Shown here: piece by piece, positions 1 to 6,990 of the stretch
How the letters are laid out: the number at the start of each line of letters is the position of its first letter
Numbering within the stretch: the first letter of the stretch is position 1
DNA from: Pseudomonadota bacterium
GTDB taxonomy: Bacteria; Pseudomonadota; Gammaproteobacteria; Steroidobacterales; Steroidobacteraceae
Assembly: GCA_023433465.1 (NCBI GenBank)
Contig: JAEZCR010000091.1
Location: forward strand, 1-23,056
Direction: 5' to 3'
DNA length: 23,056 bases
Position numbers and translations under genes: made by a program
The notes under the pieces: model-generated
Database searches by the model: none
What the model saw: the letters and a program-made list of their open reading frames with translations, nothing else
What the model was told of the DNA's origin: nothing

Positions 1-1016
1 GCGGTGACGCCCGGCGCGGTCGCGCTTTCGCTGACCTCGGGAGCAGCCGCGGATTCGGCCGTCGCGTCCGCGTCCACGAGCGCGGCCTCTTCCGGCACGG
101 CGGCGGGCGCGCTAACTACCGCCGGCCGCGCGCGCAGCGTTTCGACTTCGGCGTACGCCGCGGCGAGATCCGTGCGCAGCGCCACGATTTCGGCGCCCTG
201 GTTCCACCACAACCACGACATGGCCGCGGCGCCGCACGCCGCCAGGAACGCGAAGGTCCAGCCAAGGATCTTCGACCAGGAGCGCTTTTCCGGAATCAGC
301 GTCGGCAGGTCGAGGTTTGGTGCGACCGGTTTGGGCGCGAGGGCCGCGATGTCCGTCTGCAGGCGCTCGGCATGCGAGTCGAGCGTCGTGCCGATGAAAT
401 TGCGCAGCGCCGTGACTTCTTCCTGCAGGGCTTTTTGCAGCGTCTGGTCGAGCGCGGCGCGGATCTCGAGCGACAGCTTGGGCAGCAGATCCGTGACGGG
501 CGCCTGCGCCGCGGCATCGGCGGCCGGCGCGTGTTCGCCCGCCGAGGGAATCGGCATCACGATCGCGGACTCGTTCGCGGGCGCGAGCTCCGGCGCGGAC
601 GCCATGCGCGTGAACGTCGTCTGCTCGACGGTATTGCGGCGGTCCGAAACGAGGCGCAGCTGGAACAGCAGCTTGGTGACGTCGGACTGCTTGATCTGCT
701 TGGGCAACACGCCTTCCGCGCCGAGCGCGCGCGCCTGGCCCGCGTACAGGTCGCCTTCCTGCGAGGTGTACATGAGGATCGGAATCGTCGACGTGCGCGG
801 ATTGTTCTTGATGGACTGCACGGCCTGGAAGCCGTCCATGCCCGGCATCATGTGATCCATGAAGATCACGTCGGGCCGGTTGCGAGTCAGGTATTCGATC
901 GCGGCCTCGGCGGATTCCGCGGCGTCGACCGTGATTTCGTGACGCTCGAGAATACGCGAGAGGAACGCGCGCGCTGATTTCGAATCGTCAACGACAAGGG
1001 CCCGCTTGGAAGACAT
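1..1016 (-). CDS. Membrane-anchored response regulator (receiver domain plus TM segment), C-terminus cut by the window edge
   Basis: Partial gene running off the left edge; 339 residues are visible. Residues 5-120 form a CheY-like receiver: acidic pair D10/D11, phosphoacceptor D54 in IFMDHMMPGMDG, switch T84 and conserved K106 in LPK. A Pro/Ala-rich linker (about 135-175) leads to a predicted helical stretch (about 177-225). Next comes one strong transmembrane segment (about 249-270, ending MSWLWW) and an Ala/Glu-rich tail that would lie outside the cytoplasm. No DNA-binding, GGDEF, EAL or kinase domain is seen before the edge. The ATG at 1016 is preceded by GGGGAGAG five bases upstream, so the start is well supported. 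Receiver domains of this type accept phosphate from a histidine kinase; none is in the window. What this one controls is unknown. It might act as a membrane-tethered phosphate sink or scaffold, but that is a guess. The receiver call is firm and the function open. Confidence 0.85.
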   Translation of the reverse strand, partial: MSSKRALVVDDSKSARAFLSRILERHEITVDAAESAEAAIEYLTRNRPDVIFMDHMMPGMDGFQAVQSIKNNPRTSTIPILMYTSQEGDLYAGQARALGAEGVLPKQIKQSDVTKLLFQLRLVSDRRNTVEQTTFTRMASAPELAPANESAIVMPIPSAGEHAPAADAAAQAPVTDLLPKLSLEIRAALDQTLQKALQEEVTALRNFIGTTLDSHAERLQTDIAALAPKPVAPNLDLPTLIPEKRSWSKILGWTFAFLAACGAAAMSWLWWNQGAEIVALRTDLAAAYAEVETLRARPAVVSAPAAVPEEAALVDADATAESAAAPEVSESATAPGVT

Positions 1017-1376
1017 CTGCTCTCCCCACATCCGACGTCATCAGGATGGGCGCGAGTCTAGCGTCATCACCGGCGCGTTGTGCAGTCCCCGTTGCATCGC
1101 ACGAATAGCGTAAAGTTTTCCGGCACTGAAATTGTGCGTGCGCATCGGGTCGTCACGACGAATCCCGTCCAACAAACAGCGTGTGATCCAGCGCACGAAT
1201 GAAACAAGTTGCCGCGAGGGCGTGCACCATATTCAAACGCGCGGTCGCACACTCGAATCGTGGAGCGGCCTGCGATGAATGACGTTGGTAAGTGCGTCGG
1301 GCAGGCAACGGGGCCTTGGTGCGAACCACCCCACGACGACGCGGCGAGGATCTCCGGTCGTCAGGAGCGAGAGTTC
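1017..1376. other. Intergenic region without a recognisable gene
   Basis: About 360 bases lie between the start of the response-regulator gene and the end of the glycosyltransferase gene, both on the minus strand. Short open frames here have no family features and unconvincing composition. The stretch should contain the promoter for the response regulator. Read on the minus strand it has an AT-richer patch near 1100-1130 and a TAGACT hexamer near 1060, but I cannot assign a firm -35/-10 pair. Confidence 0.5.
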
Positions 1377-2597
1377 TCAGGAGCTGCGCTCCACTCGTGA
1401 CGGGGTCCCGCCGGACCCCGTCACGAGTGATCCTGGCTGCCGGCCGGCAGTACGCACATTCTCGTAATAACCAACGAGTCGGCGCGCCATTTCGAGGGAC
1501 GCCCATGATTCGGCGTGTGCGCGCAATCGCGCGCGTCGCGGGTCGTCGGGAGGTAGTGCGAGGGCATTCTCGCAGGCGGTCGCGAAAACATCTTCGTCCT
1601 CGGGGACGACGAACGCGCCGCAACCGCCCGCAAGGATCGAGCGTGTGCCGAGCTCGGCGGTCGAGACCACCGGCGTTCCCTGCGCCATGGCCTCGAGCAG
1701 TACGAGGCCCTGGGTTTCGGTGCGCGAGGCAAACACGAAAACATCTCCTGCCGCGTAACAGTCGGGCAGCTCGCGATCGCGATCGAGATAGCCGATGAAG
1801 CGCACATCCTGTCCGATGCGCAATGACCGCGCGAGTTTCGCGAGGTGCTCGCGCGCGGGTCCCTCGCCCGCGATCACGAACAACACGTCGGGTCGGCGCG
1901 CGCTCAGTCGTTGAAACATCCGCATGAGGAAATCGATGTTCTTTTCGTGCGCGACGCGGCCAACGTACAGCAGCAGCGGTCGATCGGGAGGCAGGTCGAA
2001 TTGCCGGCGAAACCGCGCGCCATCGCCGGGTACAAAACTCGACGCCGGCAACCCGGTCGGCAGGACGTCGATCGGAGTCCGGACTCCATAGGCGACGAGC
2101 GCGTCGCGCATGGGTGCGCTCGGAGACAGGAGCGCCGAAACATCGTCGCATTGCGACAGCGTGAATCGCCGTGCGATCCAGTGGCCCACGGCGCGCGGTA
2201 GCAGGGGCACGTAGTGATGCAGGTAGTCCTCGAAGAAGGTGTGATAGGTCGCGACCACGGGCAGGCCGTGCGCACGCGCGAATCGAACGCCTGCGTAGTG
2301 CGCGATGAATGGCGTGTGGATGTGGACCAGGTCGACCTTGGCGGCGAGTCCCTCATTCAGCACGGATTGCAGCGGTCCCGAAAGGAAACGTCGATCCTCA
2401 GGATCGCCCGGCACGACGCCCGATCGGACGCGGATGATGCCGGCGGACTCGGGATCCGCGGGAGCTCCGGCATATTCAGGCGCGACGAGGATGGAATCGA
2501 CACCGAGCCGCGCGAGGTCGTCGCGAAACGTGCGGATCGACGTGGACACTCCATTGACGCGCGGAAAGTAGACGTCGGAAACGAACAGGACCCGCAT
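1377..2597 (-). CDS. GT4-family glycosyltransferase (GT-B fold)
   Basis: A 406-residue retaining glycosyltransferase of the GT4 type, probably cytoplasmic or membrane-peripheral. The N-terminal Rossmann domain opens with MRVLFVSDVYFPRVNGVSTS, typical of the MgtA/PimB-like group that moves a sugar from a nucleotide or GDP donor to a lipid or polysaccharide acceptor. The C-terminal domain carries LLYVGRVAHEKN (donor phosphate contacts), GEGPAREHL, and the E-x7-E signature in SRTETQGLVLLEAMAQGTP. The ATG at 2597 has AAGGAG just upstream, and that signal overlaps the end of the PAP2 gene 9 bases away, so the two are cotranscribed and perhaps coupled. Acceptor and sugar cannot be read from sequence. 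Pairing with a PAP2 phosphatase suggests a glycolipid or undecaprenyl-linked product. The last ~13 residues are encoded by the 1392-1429 palindrome and are probably not part of the conserved fold. Confidence 0.88.
   Translation of the reverse strand: MRVLFVSDVYFPRVNGVSTSIRTFRDDLARLGVDSILVAPEYAGAPADPESAGIIRVRSGVVPGDPEDRRFLSGPLQSVLNEGLAAKVDLVHIHTPFIAHYAGVRFARAHGLPVVATYHTFFEDYLHHYVPLLPRAVGHWIARRFTLSQCDDVSALLSPSAPMRDALVAYGVRTPIDVLPTGLPASSFVPGDGARFRRQFDLPPDRPLLLYVGRVAHEKNIDFLMRMFQRLSARRPDVLFVIAGEGPAREHLAKLARSLRIGQDVRFIGYLDRDRELPDCYAAGDVFVFASRTETQGLVLLEAMAQGTPVVSTAELGTRSILAGGCGAFVVPEDEDVFATACENALALPPDDPRRARLRAHAESWASLEMARRLVGYYENVRTAGRQPGSLVTGSGGTPSRVERSS
1392..1429. repeat. Perfect inverted repeat, 17-base arms with a 4-base loop
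   Basis: The arm at 1392-1408 (starting cactcgtgac, ending ggggtcc) is the exact reverse complement of 1413-1429, separated by cgcc. It lies inside the last codons of the glycosyltransferase ORF, just before its stop. No T-run follows on either strand, so it is not a textbook intrinsic terminator. It could protect the mRNA 3' end, act with Rho, or be one copy of a dispersed REP-like element. No second copy was noticed in this window. Confidence 0.75.
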
Positions 2598-2606
2598 CAG
2601 GCTCCT

Positions 2607-3140
2607 TCAGACGAAGGACGCGCCGATGGCGCCCGAGGCTGCCCCGATCAACGCGCCTGCCAGCACGTCGGTCGGATAGTGCAGGCCGAGTACGACTCGC
2701 GAGGCCGCGATCGCGCACGCGAGGGGCACGAGCAGAATGCCCAGCTCGGGGAACGCGGCGCATCCCTGCCAGGTGAACGCCACGGCGTGCAACGTGTGTC
2801 CCGATGGAAAGCTGTAGCGGTCGAGCGGCGCTCCCGCCAGGGAAATCCCGGCGTACCTGATGAAAGGCCGCTCCCTGACGAAGGTGTGTTTGAGAAGCTT
2901 GTACAGAGCGAGCCCGACGGCCCCGCTCGACAGCATGATCGCGGCGACCCTCAATCCCTCCGAGCCATACAGAAATGGCAGCGCGAGCACGAGCGCGTAC
3001 CAGATGACTCCGTCGCCAAGACGGCTCGCGACTCCGAAGAACACGCGTACGCCCGTGTGATCAACGCTGCGATTCAGTCGGCGACACAGCCGGTACTCGG
3101 CGGCATCGAATCTATCGAGCAGAGAACTCTGGCTTCCCAT
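2607..3140 (-). CDS. PAP2-superfamily membrane phosphatase
   Basis: A small integral-membrane phosphatase with all three PAP2 signatures: K-x6-RP (KHTFVRERP), PSGH (SFPSGHTLH) and SR-x5-H-x3-D (SRVVLGLHYPTD). Between these are about five hydrophobic helices. Such enzymes dephosphorylate lipid phosphates such as phosphatidic acid, phosphatidylglycerol phosphate or undecaprenyl pyrophosphate on the outer face of the inner membrane; the substrate here is undetermined. I prefer the ATG at 3140 (177 residues). A GTG at 3164 would add eight residues, and neither start has a convincing Shine-Dalgarno. It is the first gene of a two-gene minus-strand unit, 9 bases before the glycosyltransferase. The pair could finish or recycle a lipid carrier during glycolipid synthesis, which is inference from adjacency only. 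Confidence 0.88.
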   Translation of the reverse strand: MGSQSSLLDRFDAAEYRLCRRLNRSVDHTGVRVFFGVASRLGDGVIWYALVLALPFLYGSEGLRVAAIMLSSGAVGLALYKLLKHTFVRERPFIRYAGISLAGAPLDRYSFPSGHTLHAVAFTWQGCAAFPELGILLVPLACAIAASRVVLGLHYPTDVLAGALIGAASGAIGASFV

Positions 3141-3222
3141 GGGCGCGCAAGTTACGGAACCCACAAGGCAGCGAGATGACGTTGATGTTACGAACTTGTT
3201 GCCGGCCGGCTGAAATCTTCAG

Positions 3223-3254
3223 GCGGGGTCCCGTACTCGGCCCTTCGACCCCGC
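3223..3254 (-). terminator. Possible terminator hairpin after the DUF6279-type gene
   Basis: Perfect 8-base arms, gcggggtc at 3223-3230 and gaccccgc at 3247-3254, enclose a 16-base loop. It lies 10 bases past the lipoprotein stop on the minus strand. No U-tract follows, so intrinsic termination is doubtful. Smaller dyads (3210-3222 and 3201-3210) lie next to it before the PAP2 gene. Confidence 0.35.
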
Positions 3255-3263
3255 TGATGCTCA

Positions 3264-4148
3264 CTATGTCCGATCGGCCGCGATCTCGCGCAGGTCCGCG
3301 GCCAAGGCGCGCAGACGTTTCACCGACCGGTCGCGTTGCTCCGGGCTCAATGAGTGATTCACGTCGACGAGCAACGACAGGATGAGCTCGCGGTTGGCTT
3401 CGAAGTTGCGGCGGTATTCGGCGTCGCCGCGTCTCTCGGGCCTCATCACGAACACCGTGATGCGCTGGGCGAAGTCGGGGCGCGCGCGGTATTCGTCCAC
3501 GATATCGCGGAAAGTGTGCCGCCCGGCGGCCGCGAACTGCGGATCGCCGCAATCCTCGAGTGGCATCTGCGCGAGCCGCGACGCGATCATTCCGCGCTGC
3601 GAGCCACTCAGGCGGCCGGTCCAGCGCTCGACGTTGTCGACGAAACGTCGCGCAATGTCCGCGCGCCGCTCATCCGGATCGCGCTCGCAGGACTCGGTGC
3701 GCGACTTGCGACCTTTCTCGGCGAAGTTCGCGAACATCTCCTCGATCTGTTCCGGGCGCAGCGAGCGCAGCCAGCGGGCGGCATCAGGTGCGCCCTGGCT
3801 GACGGACGTGTGCATGAATGCCTCGACTTCGCGCCGCCCGATTTCGAGCTGATCGCGGCTCAGGGGCCGCTCGGTCGCATCCGCGACACGCTCCAGGAAG
3901 GCCGCATAACGAGGCAGCTCGTGACGGCGATGCCATTCGAAGAATTCGCCGAGGTACGCACGCAATTCCCGTGACTGTGCCGCATCGAGCGATACCTGGC
4001 TCGAGACGTAGCGGTGCATGAACCAGTCGAGGCGGTCGTAAGCGAACTGCGCGCCGCAGCCCGCGAGGGCCGCCACCACGATGAACAACAGGACGACTGC
4101 GAGCCGACGTCCGGGGCTAGAATGTCGTTCGATGTTGCGGAATCTCAT
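3264..4148 (-). CDS. DUF6279-type lipoprotein
   Basis: A 294-residue predicted lipoprotein. The N-terminus has a basic n-region (SPGRR), a hydrophobic core (LAVVLLFIVVAA) and the lipobox LAGC with acylated C31. The mature part is helical and charged, starting FAYDRLDWFMHRYV, which matches my memory of the DUF6279 lipoprotein family; no enzymatic motif is seen and its function is unknown. The open frame continues upstream as far as 4871, but that extension is antisense to the ydbH-like gene and has no signal peptide in the right place. The ATG at 4148, with AGGGTG just upstream, is the sensible start. That start codon shares bases with the start of the divergent ydbH-like gene, so its promoter must lie within that gene's 5' end. 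Confident as a lipoprotein, moderately so for the family name. Confidence 0.8.
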   Translation of the reverse strand: MRFRNIERHSSPGRRLAVVLLFIVVAALAGCGAQFAYDRLDWFMHRYVSSQVSLDAAQSRELRAYLGEFFEWHRRHELPRYAAFLERVADATERPLSRDQLEIGRREVEAFMHTSVSQGAPDAARWLRSLRPEQIEEMFANFAEKGRKSRTESCERDPDERRADIARRFVDNVERWTGRLSGSQRGMIASRLAQMPLEDCGDPQFAAAGRHTFRDIVDEYRARPDFAQRITVFVMRPERRGDAEYRRNFEANRELILSLLVDVNHSLSPEQRDRSVKRLRALAADLREIAADRT

Positions 4149-6237
4149 GCGGCACCCTAACCACCGGACTCCACACCTTCGTGGAGCCCTACTGCTGGTT
4201 GCCTCCCTTGCCGCCATGTCCCCCACAGCGCGCGCGGTCGACGCCATCGTGCTCGAAGTGCGCGAGCTCACCATCGCGGGAATTCCGGCGAACGACGTCA
4301 GCGCGCGCCTCGACGTCCTGTCCGATAAGAAAACCCGCCTGATCGTGCGCGCGGGCGCGGCGCGGCTCCCGGAGCCGGCGGGAAAATTCACGGACCTGGA
4401 GTACTCCTGCGACGAACCCGTAGTCGCGGAACCGCGCTTCGGCTGCGAGCGCGGGCGGTTCAGCGCGCGGGGCGGGCCGACGGGCCGCGTCGACATGAAC
4501 CTCTCTGCCGAGTTGAACACCGACACGGGCATCACGACGGCAACAGGCAGTGACGTCAGGATCGCGGGAACCGTCGCGAGCTTCGACGCGCGCCTCGACG
4601 AGAAAGGCTGGCGGCTCGACGCGCGCACCGGCGTCGCGCCGATCGCCGCGCTGCGCAAATTCGCCGAGCCCTGGTTCGCGCTGCCGGCGGATTTCACGAT
4701 CGAGGGCAACGCGACATTGAATGCGTCGGCGTCCGATCGCGGCGCGGGCACGGAGGCGGAAGTCTCGGTGAAGCTCGACGAAGTGAACTTCACGAACGAG
4801 GCAAGCACGCTCGTGGCGGAGAACCTGGCCGCGACTGCGCGGTTGCGCGCGAGTCTGGGCGCCGATTCCACCGGGCTCGACCTCGCGATCGCCGGTGCGC
4901 AGGGGCAGGCGCTGGTCGGGCCGGTATTGCTCGACCTCGGCGCGAATCCGCTCGATCTCGAAACGCGCGGCGCATTGCGCGCGCAGACGCTTTCGATCGA
5001 TGGGCTCAGGCTCCGGCAGAAATCGCTGATCGACGTGACGGGCGCGGGCTCGGTGAATCTCGCCCCCGAAACGCCGTCGCTGACGGGCGAATTCCAGCTC
5101 GCGAAACTCGAATTCCCAGCGGCCTATACGAGTTACATGCAGATCTTGCTCGCGGCGAGCCTGCTCGGCGACATGACCATGGGCGGCACGGTGAGCGGCA
5201 GTCTCGCGGTGGTCGACAACGGCATCACGCGGCTGCAGCTGAACCCTCACGGACTCGACCTGCGCGACAAGCGCGGTCGGCTGCAGATGGAGAAAGTCGA
5301 GGGCGAGGTGCACTGGTCGCCCGCGGGTGTCGGCGCGGCGCAGCTGTCGCGCCTCGCGTGGAAGTCCGGTGGCGCGTACGGCCTCTCCGGCGGCGCGGCG
5401 GACGTGGAGTTCGTCGCGTATGGACAGAACTTCGCGGTCGCGCGGCCAACCCGACTGCCCATCTTCGACGGCGGGCTCGCGATCGATAATTTCGCGATGG
5501 CGAATCTCGGCGGCGACCATCTCGAGGTGTCGTTCTCGGGTGCGATCGAGCCGATCAGCATGCCGCTGCTCGCGAAGGCGTTCGGCTGGCCGGAGTTCTC
5601 CGGCACCGTGGCCGCGAGCATTCCGGGCGTGCGCCTCAAGGACGACCTGCTGACCTTCGACGGCAACCTGGAATCGAAGATCTTCGGCGGCACGCTCGTC
5701 GGCAGCAACATCAGCATCAAGAATCCGCTCGGCAATTACCCCGAATTCTTCGCGGACATGCGCGGCCGCGATCTCGATCTCGACCTCGTCACGCGCACCT
5801 TCGAGGTGGGCAGCATCACTGGGAAGCTCGAGGTCGACGTGCTGGGGCTCGAGCTGTTCGGCTGGTCGCCGACGCGATTCGATGCGCGTCTCGCGACGCC
5901 CGAGGGCGACCGCTCGCGGCGGCGCATCAGCGCGAAGGCCGTGAGCAGTCTTTCCAACGTGGGCGGCGGCGGTGGCGGCGTGATGCAGGCGCTGCAGTCG
6001 GGCGTGCTGCGTTTCTTCGACGAGTACAACTACGAGAAGCTAGGGATCACCTGCCGGCTGCGCGGCGACGTGTGCGAGATGTCCGGCGTCGAGCCTGCGC
6101 CGAACGGCGGCTATTTCATCGTGAAGGGTTCGGGCATTCCGCGCATCGACATCATCGGCAATGCCGGGCGCGTTCGCTGGAGCCAGCTGCTGATGTCGAT
6201 CCAGACGGCCAACATGGAAGAGGCAACCGTGCAATGA
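4147..6237 (+). CDS. ydbH: YdbH-type AsmA-like protein (phospholipid transport to the outer membrane)
   Basis: About 696 residues: an N-terminal signal sequence ending ARA-VDA, then long beta-rich repeats of the AsmA-like type. The C-terminal block matches the YdbH/DUF2843 'dicarboxylate transport' family, including an FFDEYNYEKLGITCRL segment followed by GDVCEMSGV. In E. coli YdbH, with lipoprotein YnbE, forms a periplasm-spanning bridge that works redundantly with TamB and YhdP in lipid movement to the outer membrane. This copy is shorter than E. coli YdbH (about 880 residues). A DUF1318 (YdbL-type) gene follows, as in E. coli. ATG 4147 has GCGGAA upstream; ATG 4132 is also possible. Both overlap the divergent lipoprotein gene. 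A six-glycine run (around residue 633) precedes the C-terminal domain and may be a hinge. Family confident, exact start less so. Confidence 0.85.
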   Translation: MRHPNHRTPHLRGALLLVASLAAMSPTARAVDAIVLEVRELTIAGIPANDVSARLDVLSDKKTRLIVRAGAARLPEPAGKFTDLEYSCDEPVVAEPRFGCERGRFSARGGPTGRVDMNLSAELNTDTGITTATGSDVRIAGTVASFDARLDEKGWRLDARTGVAPIAALRKFAEPWFALPADFTIEGNATLNASASDRGAGTEAEVSVKLDEVNFTNEASTLVAENLAATARLRASLGADSTGLDLAIAGAQGQALVGPVLLDLGANPLDLETRGALRAQTLSIDGLRLRQKSLIDVTGAGSVNLAPETPSLTGEFQLAKLEFPAAYTSYMQILLAASLLGDMTMGGTVSGSLAVVDNGITRLQLNPHGLDLRDKRGRLQMEKVEGEVHWSPAGVGAAQLSRLAWKSGGAYGLSGGAADVEFVAYGQNFAVARPTRLPIFDGGLAIDNFAMANLGGDHLEVSFSGAIEPISMPLLAKAFGWPEFSGTVAASIPGVRLKDDLLTFDGNLESKIFGGTLVGSNISIKNPLGNYPEFFADMRGRDLDLDLVTRTFEVGSITGKLEVDVLGLELFGWSPTRFDARLATPEGDRSRRRISAKAVSSLSNVGGGGGGVMQALQSGVLRFFDEYNYEKLGITCRLRGDVCEMSGVEPAPNGGYFIVKGSGIPRIDIIGNAGRVRWSQLLMSIQTANMEEATVQ

Positions 6238-6369
6238 CGCGATGGACTCCATGAGCGTTCGGGCCAATAATCGCGCGCATATTTGACGTATGGCGTGTTC
6301 AGGGGGCATTCATCGGTTCGCCCCGATCATGGCAACGTCAGGCTTGCGCCTGGAACAAGGAGTCTTTCA

Positions 6370-6981
6370 ATGCGACGCGTACTGACGCTCAAGATTGCAC
6401 TGGCGAGTCTGCTGATCGCCGCGTGCGTCACGATCAACGTGTATTTCCCGGCGGCCGCCGCGGATCGGGCCGCCGACCAGGTGATCAACGAGATCACCGG
6501 CGCCGGCAAGGGCGGCAGCGCGCCTCCGCAGTCGTACTTCGCGCCGGCGCGCGAACACGACGCGCTGCTCGTCGCGTTCGGCCACGTGCTCGAAGCGCTG
6601 GTTCCCGCCGCGCACGCGCAGGGCGCTGAGGCGCTCGACGTGAGCTCGCCGGCGATCTCTCGCATCACCGCCTCGATGAAGCAGCGCTTCGGCGAGATGG
6701 AGAAGTTCTTCGCGAGCGGCGCCATCGGCCTCACGAACACGGGCGACATCGCGGTGCGCGACATCAATGCCGTGGCGTTGCCGGATCGCGCGACGGTGAA
6801 GCGCCTGGTGGCCGAGGACAACGCCGACCGCGCCCAGCTCTATGCGGAGATCGCCAAGGCCAACAACAAGCCCGAGTGGGAGGCCGACATCCGCAAGAGC
6901 TTCGCGCGCCGCTGGGTCGAGACCGGAGCCAAGCCGGGCTGGTACCACCAGGACGCCGGCGGCAACTGGAAACAGAAGTAA
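6370..6981 (+). CDS. ydbL: DUF1318 (YdbL-family) lipoprotein, probably combining YnbE-like and YdbL-like parts
   Basis: A 203-residue protein with lipobox LIAAC (C19) followed at once by VTINVYFPAAA. The C-terminal two thirds is a typical YdbL/DUF1318 domain: VSSPAISRI, LVAEDNADRAQLYAEIAKAN, and the end block PEWEADIRKSFARRW...KPGWYHQDAGGNW. Between them, residues about 64-84 contain a hydrophobic run ending PAAHAQG, resembling a leftover signal-peptide cleavage region. In E. coli, ynbE (small lipoprotein) and ydbL (periplasmic) are separate genes after ydbH. Here no ynbE fits in the 132 bases between ydbH and this gene, and the post-lipobox TIN segment recalls YnbE. AAGGAG 8 bases before the ATG supports the start. 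It presumably assists YdbH bridge assembly. The fusion reading is inference, the family call firm. Confidence 0.85.
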   Translation: MRRVLTLKIALASLLIAACVTINVYFPAAAADRAADQVINEITGAGKGGSAPPQSYFAPAREHDALLVAFGHVLEALVPAAHAQGAEALDVSSPAISRITASMKQRFGEMEKFFASGAIGLTNTGDIAVRDINAVALPDRATVKRLVAEDNADRAQLYAEIAKANNKPEWEADIRKSFARRWVETGAKPGWYHQDAGGNWKQK

Positions 6982-6990
6982 CCTAGTTAG

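Noticed and set aside
1067..1252. Short minus-strand open frame in the intergenic region, with several Cys
   Set aside because: Unsupported by a ribosome site, family resemblance or signal peptide; it sits where the response-regulator promoter is expected.
4149..4871. N-terminal extension of the DUF6279-type lipoprotein frame
   Set aside because: It lies antisense to the ydbH-like gene, and the lipoprotein signal peptide begins at ATG 4148.
4189..5520. 443-codon minus-strand open frame
   Set aside because: Shadow of the ydbH-like gene, with biased Arg/Glu composition and no motifs.
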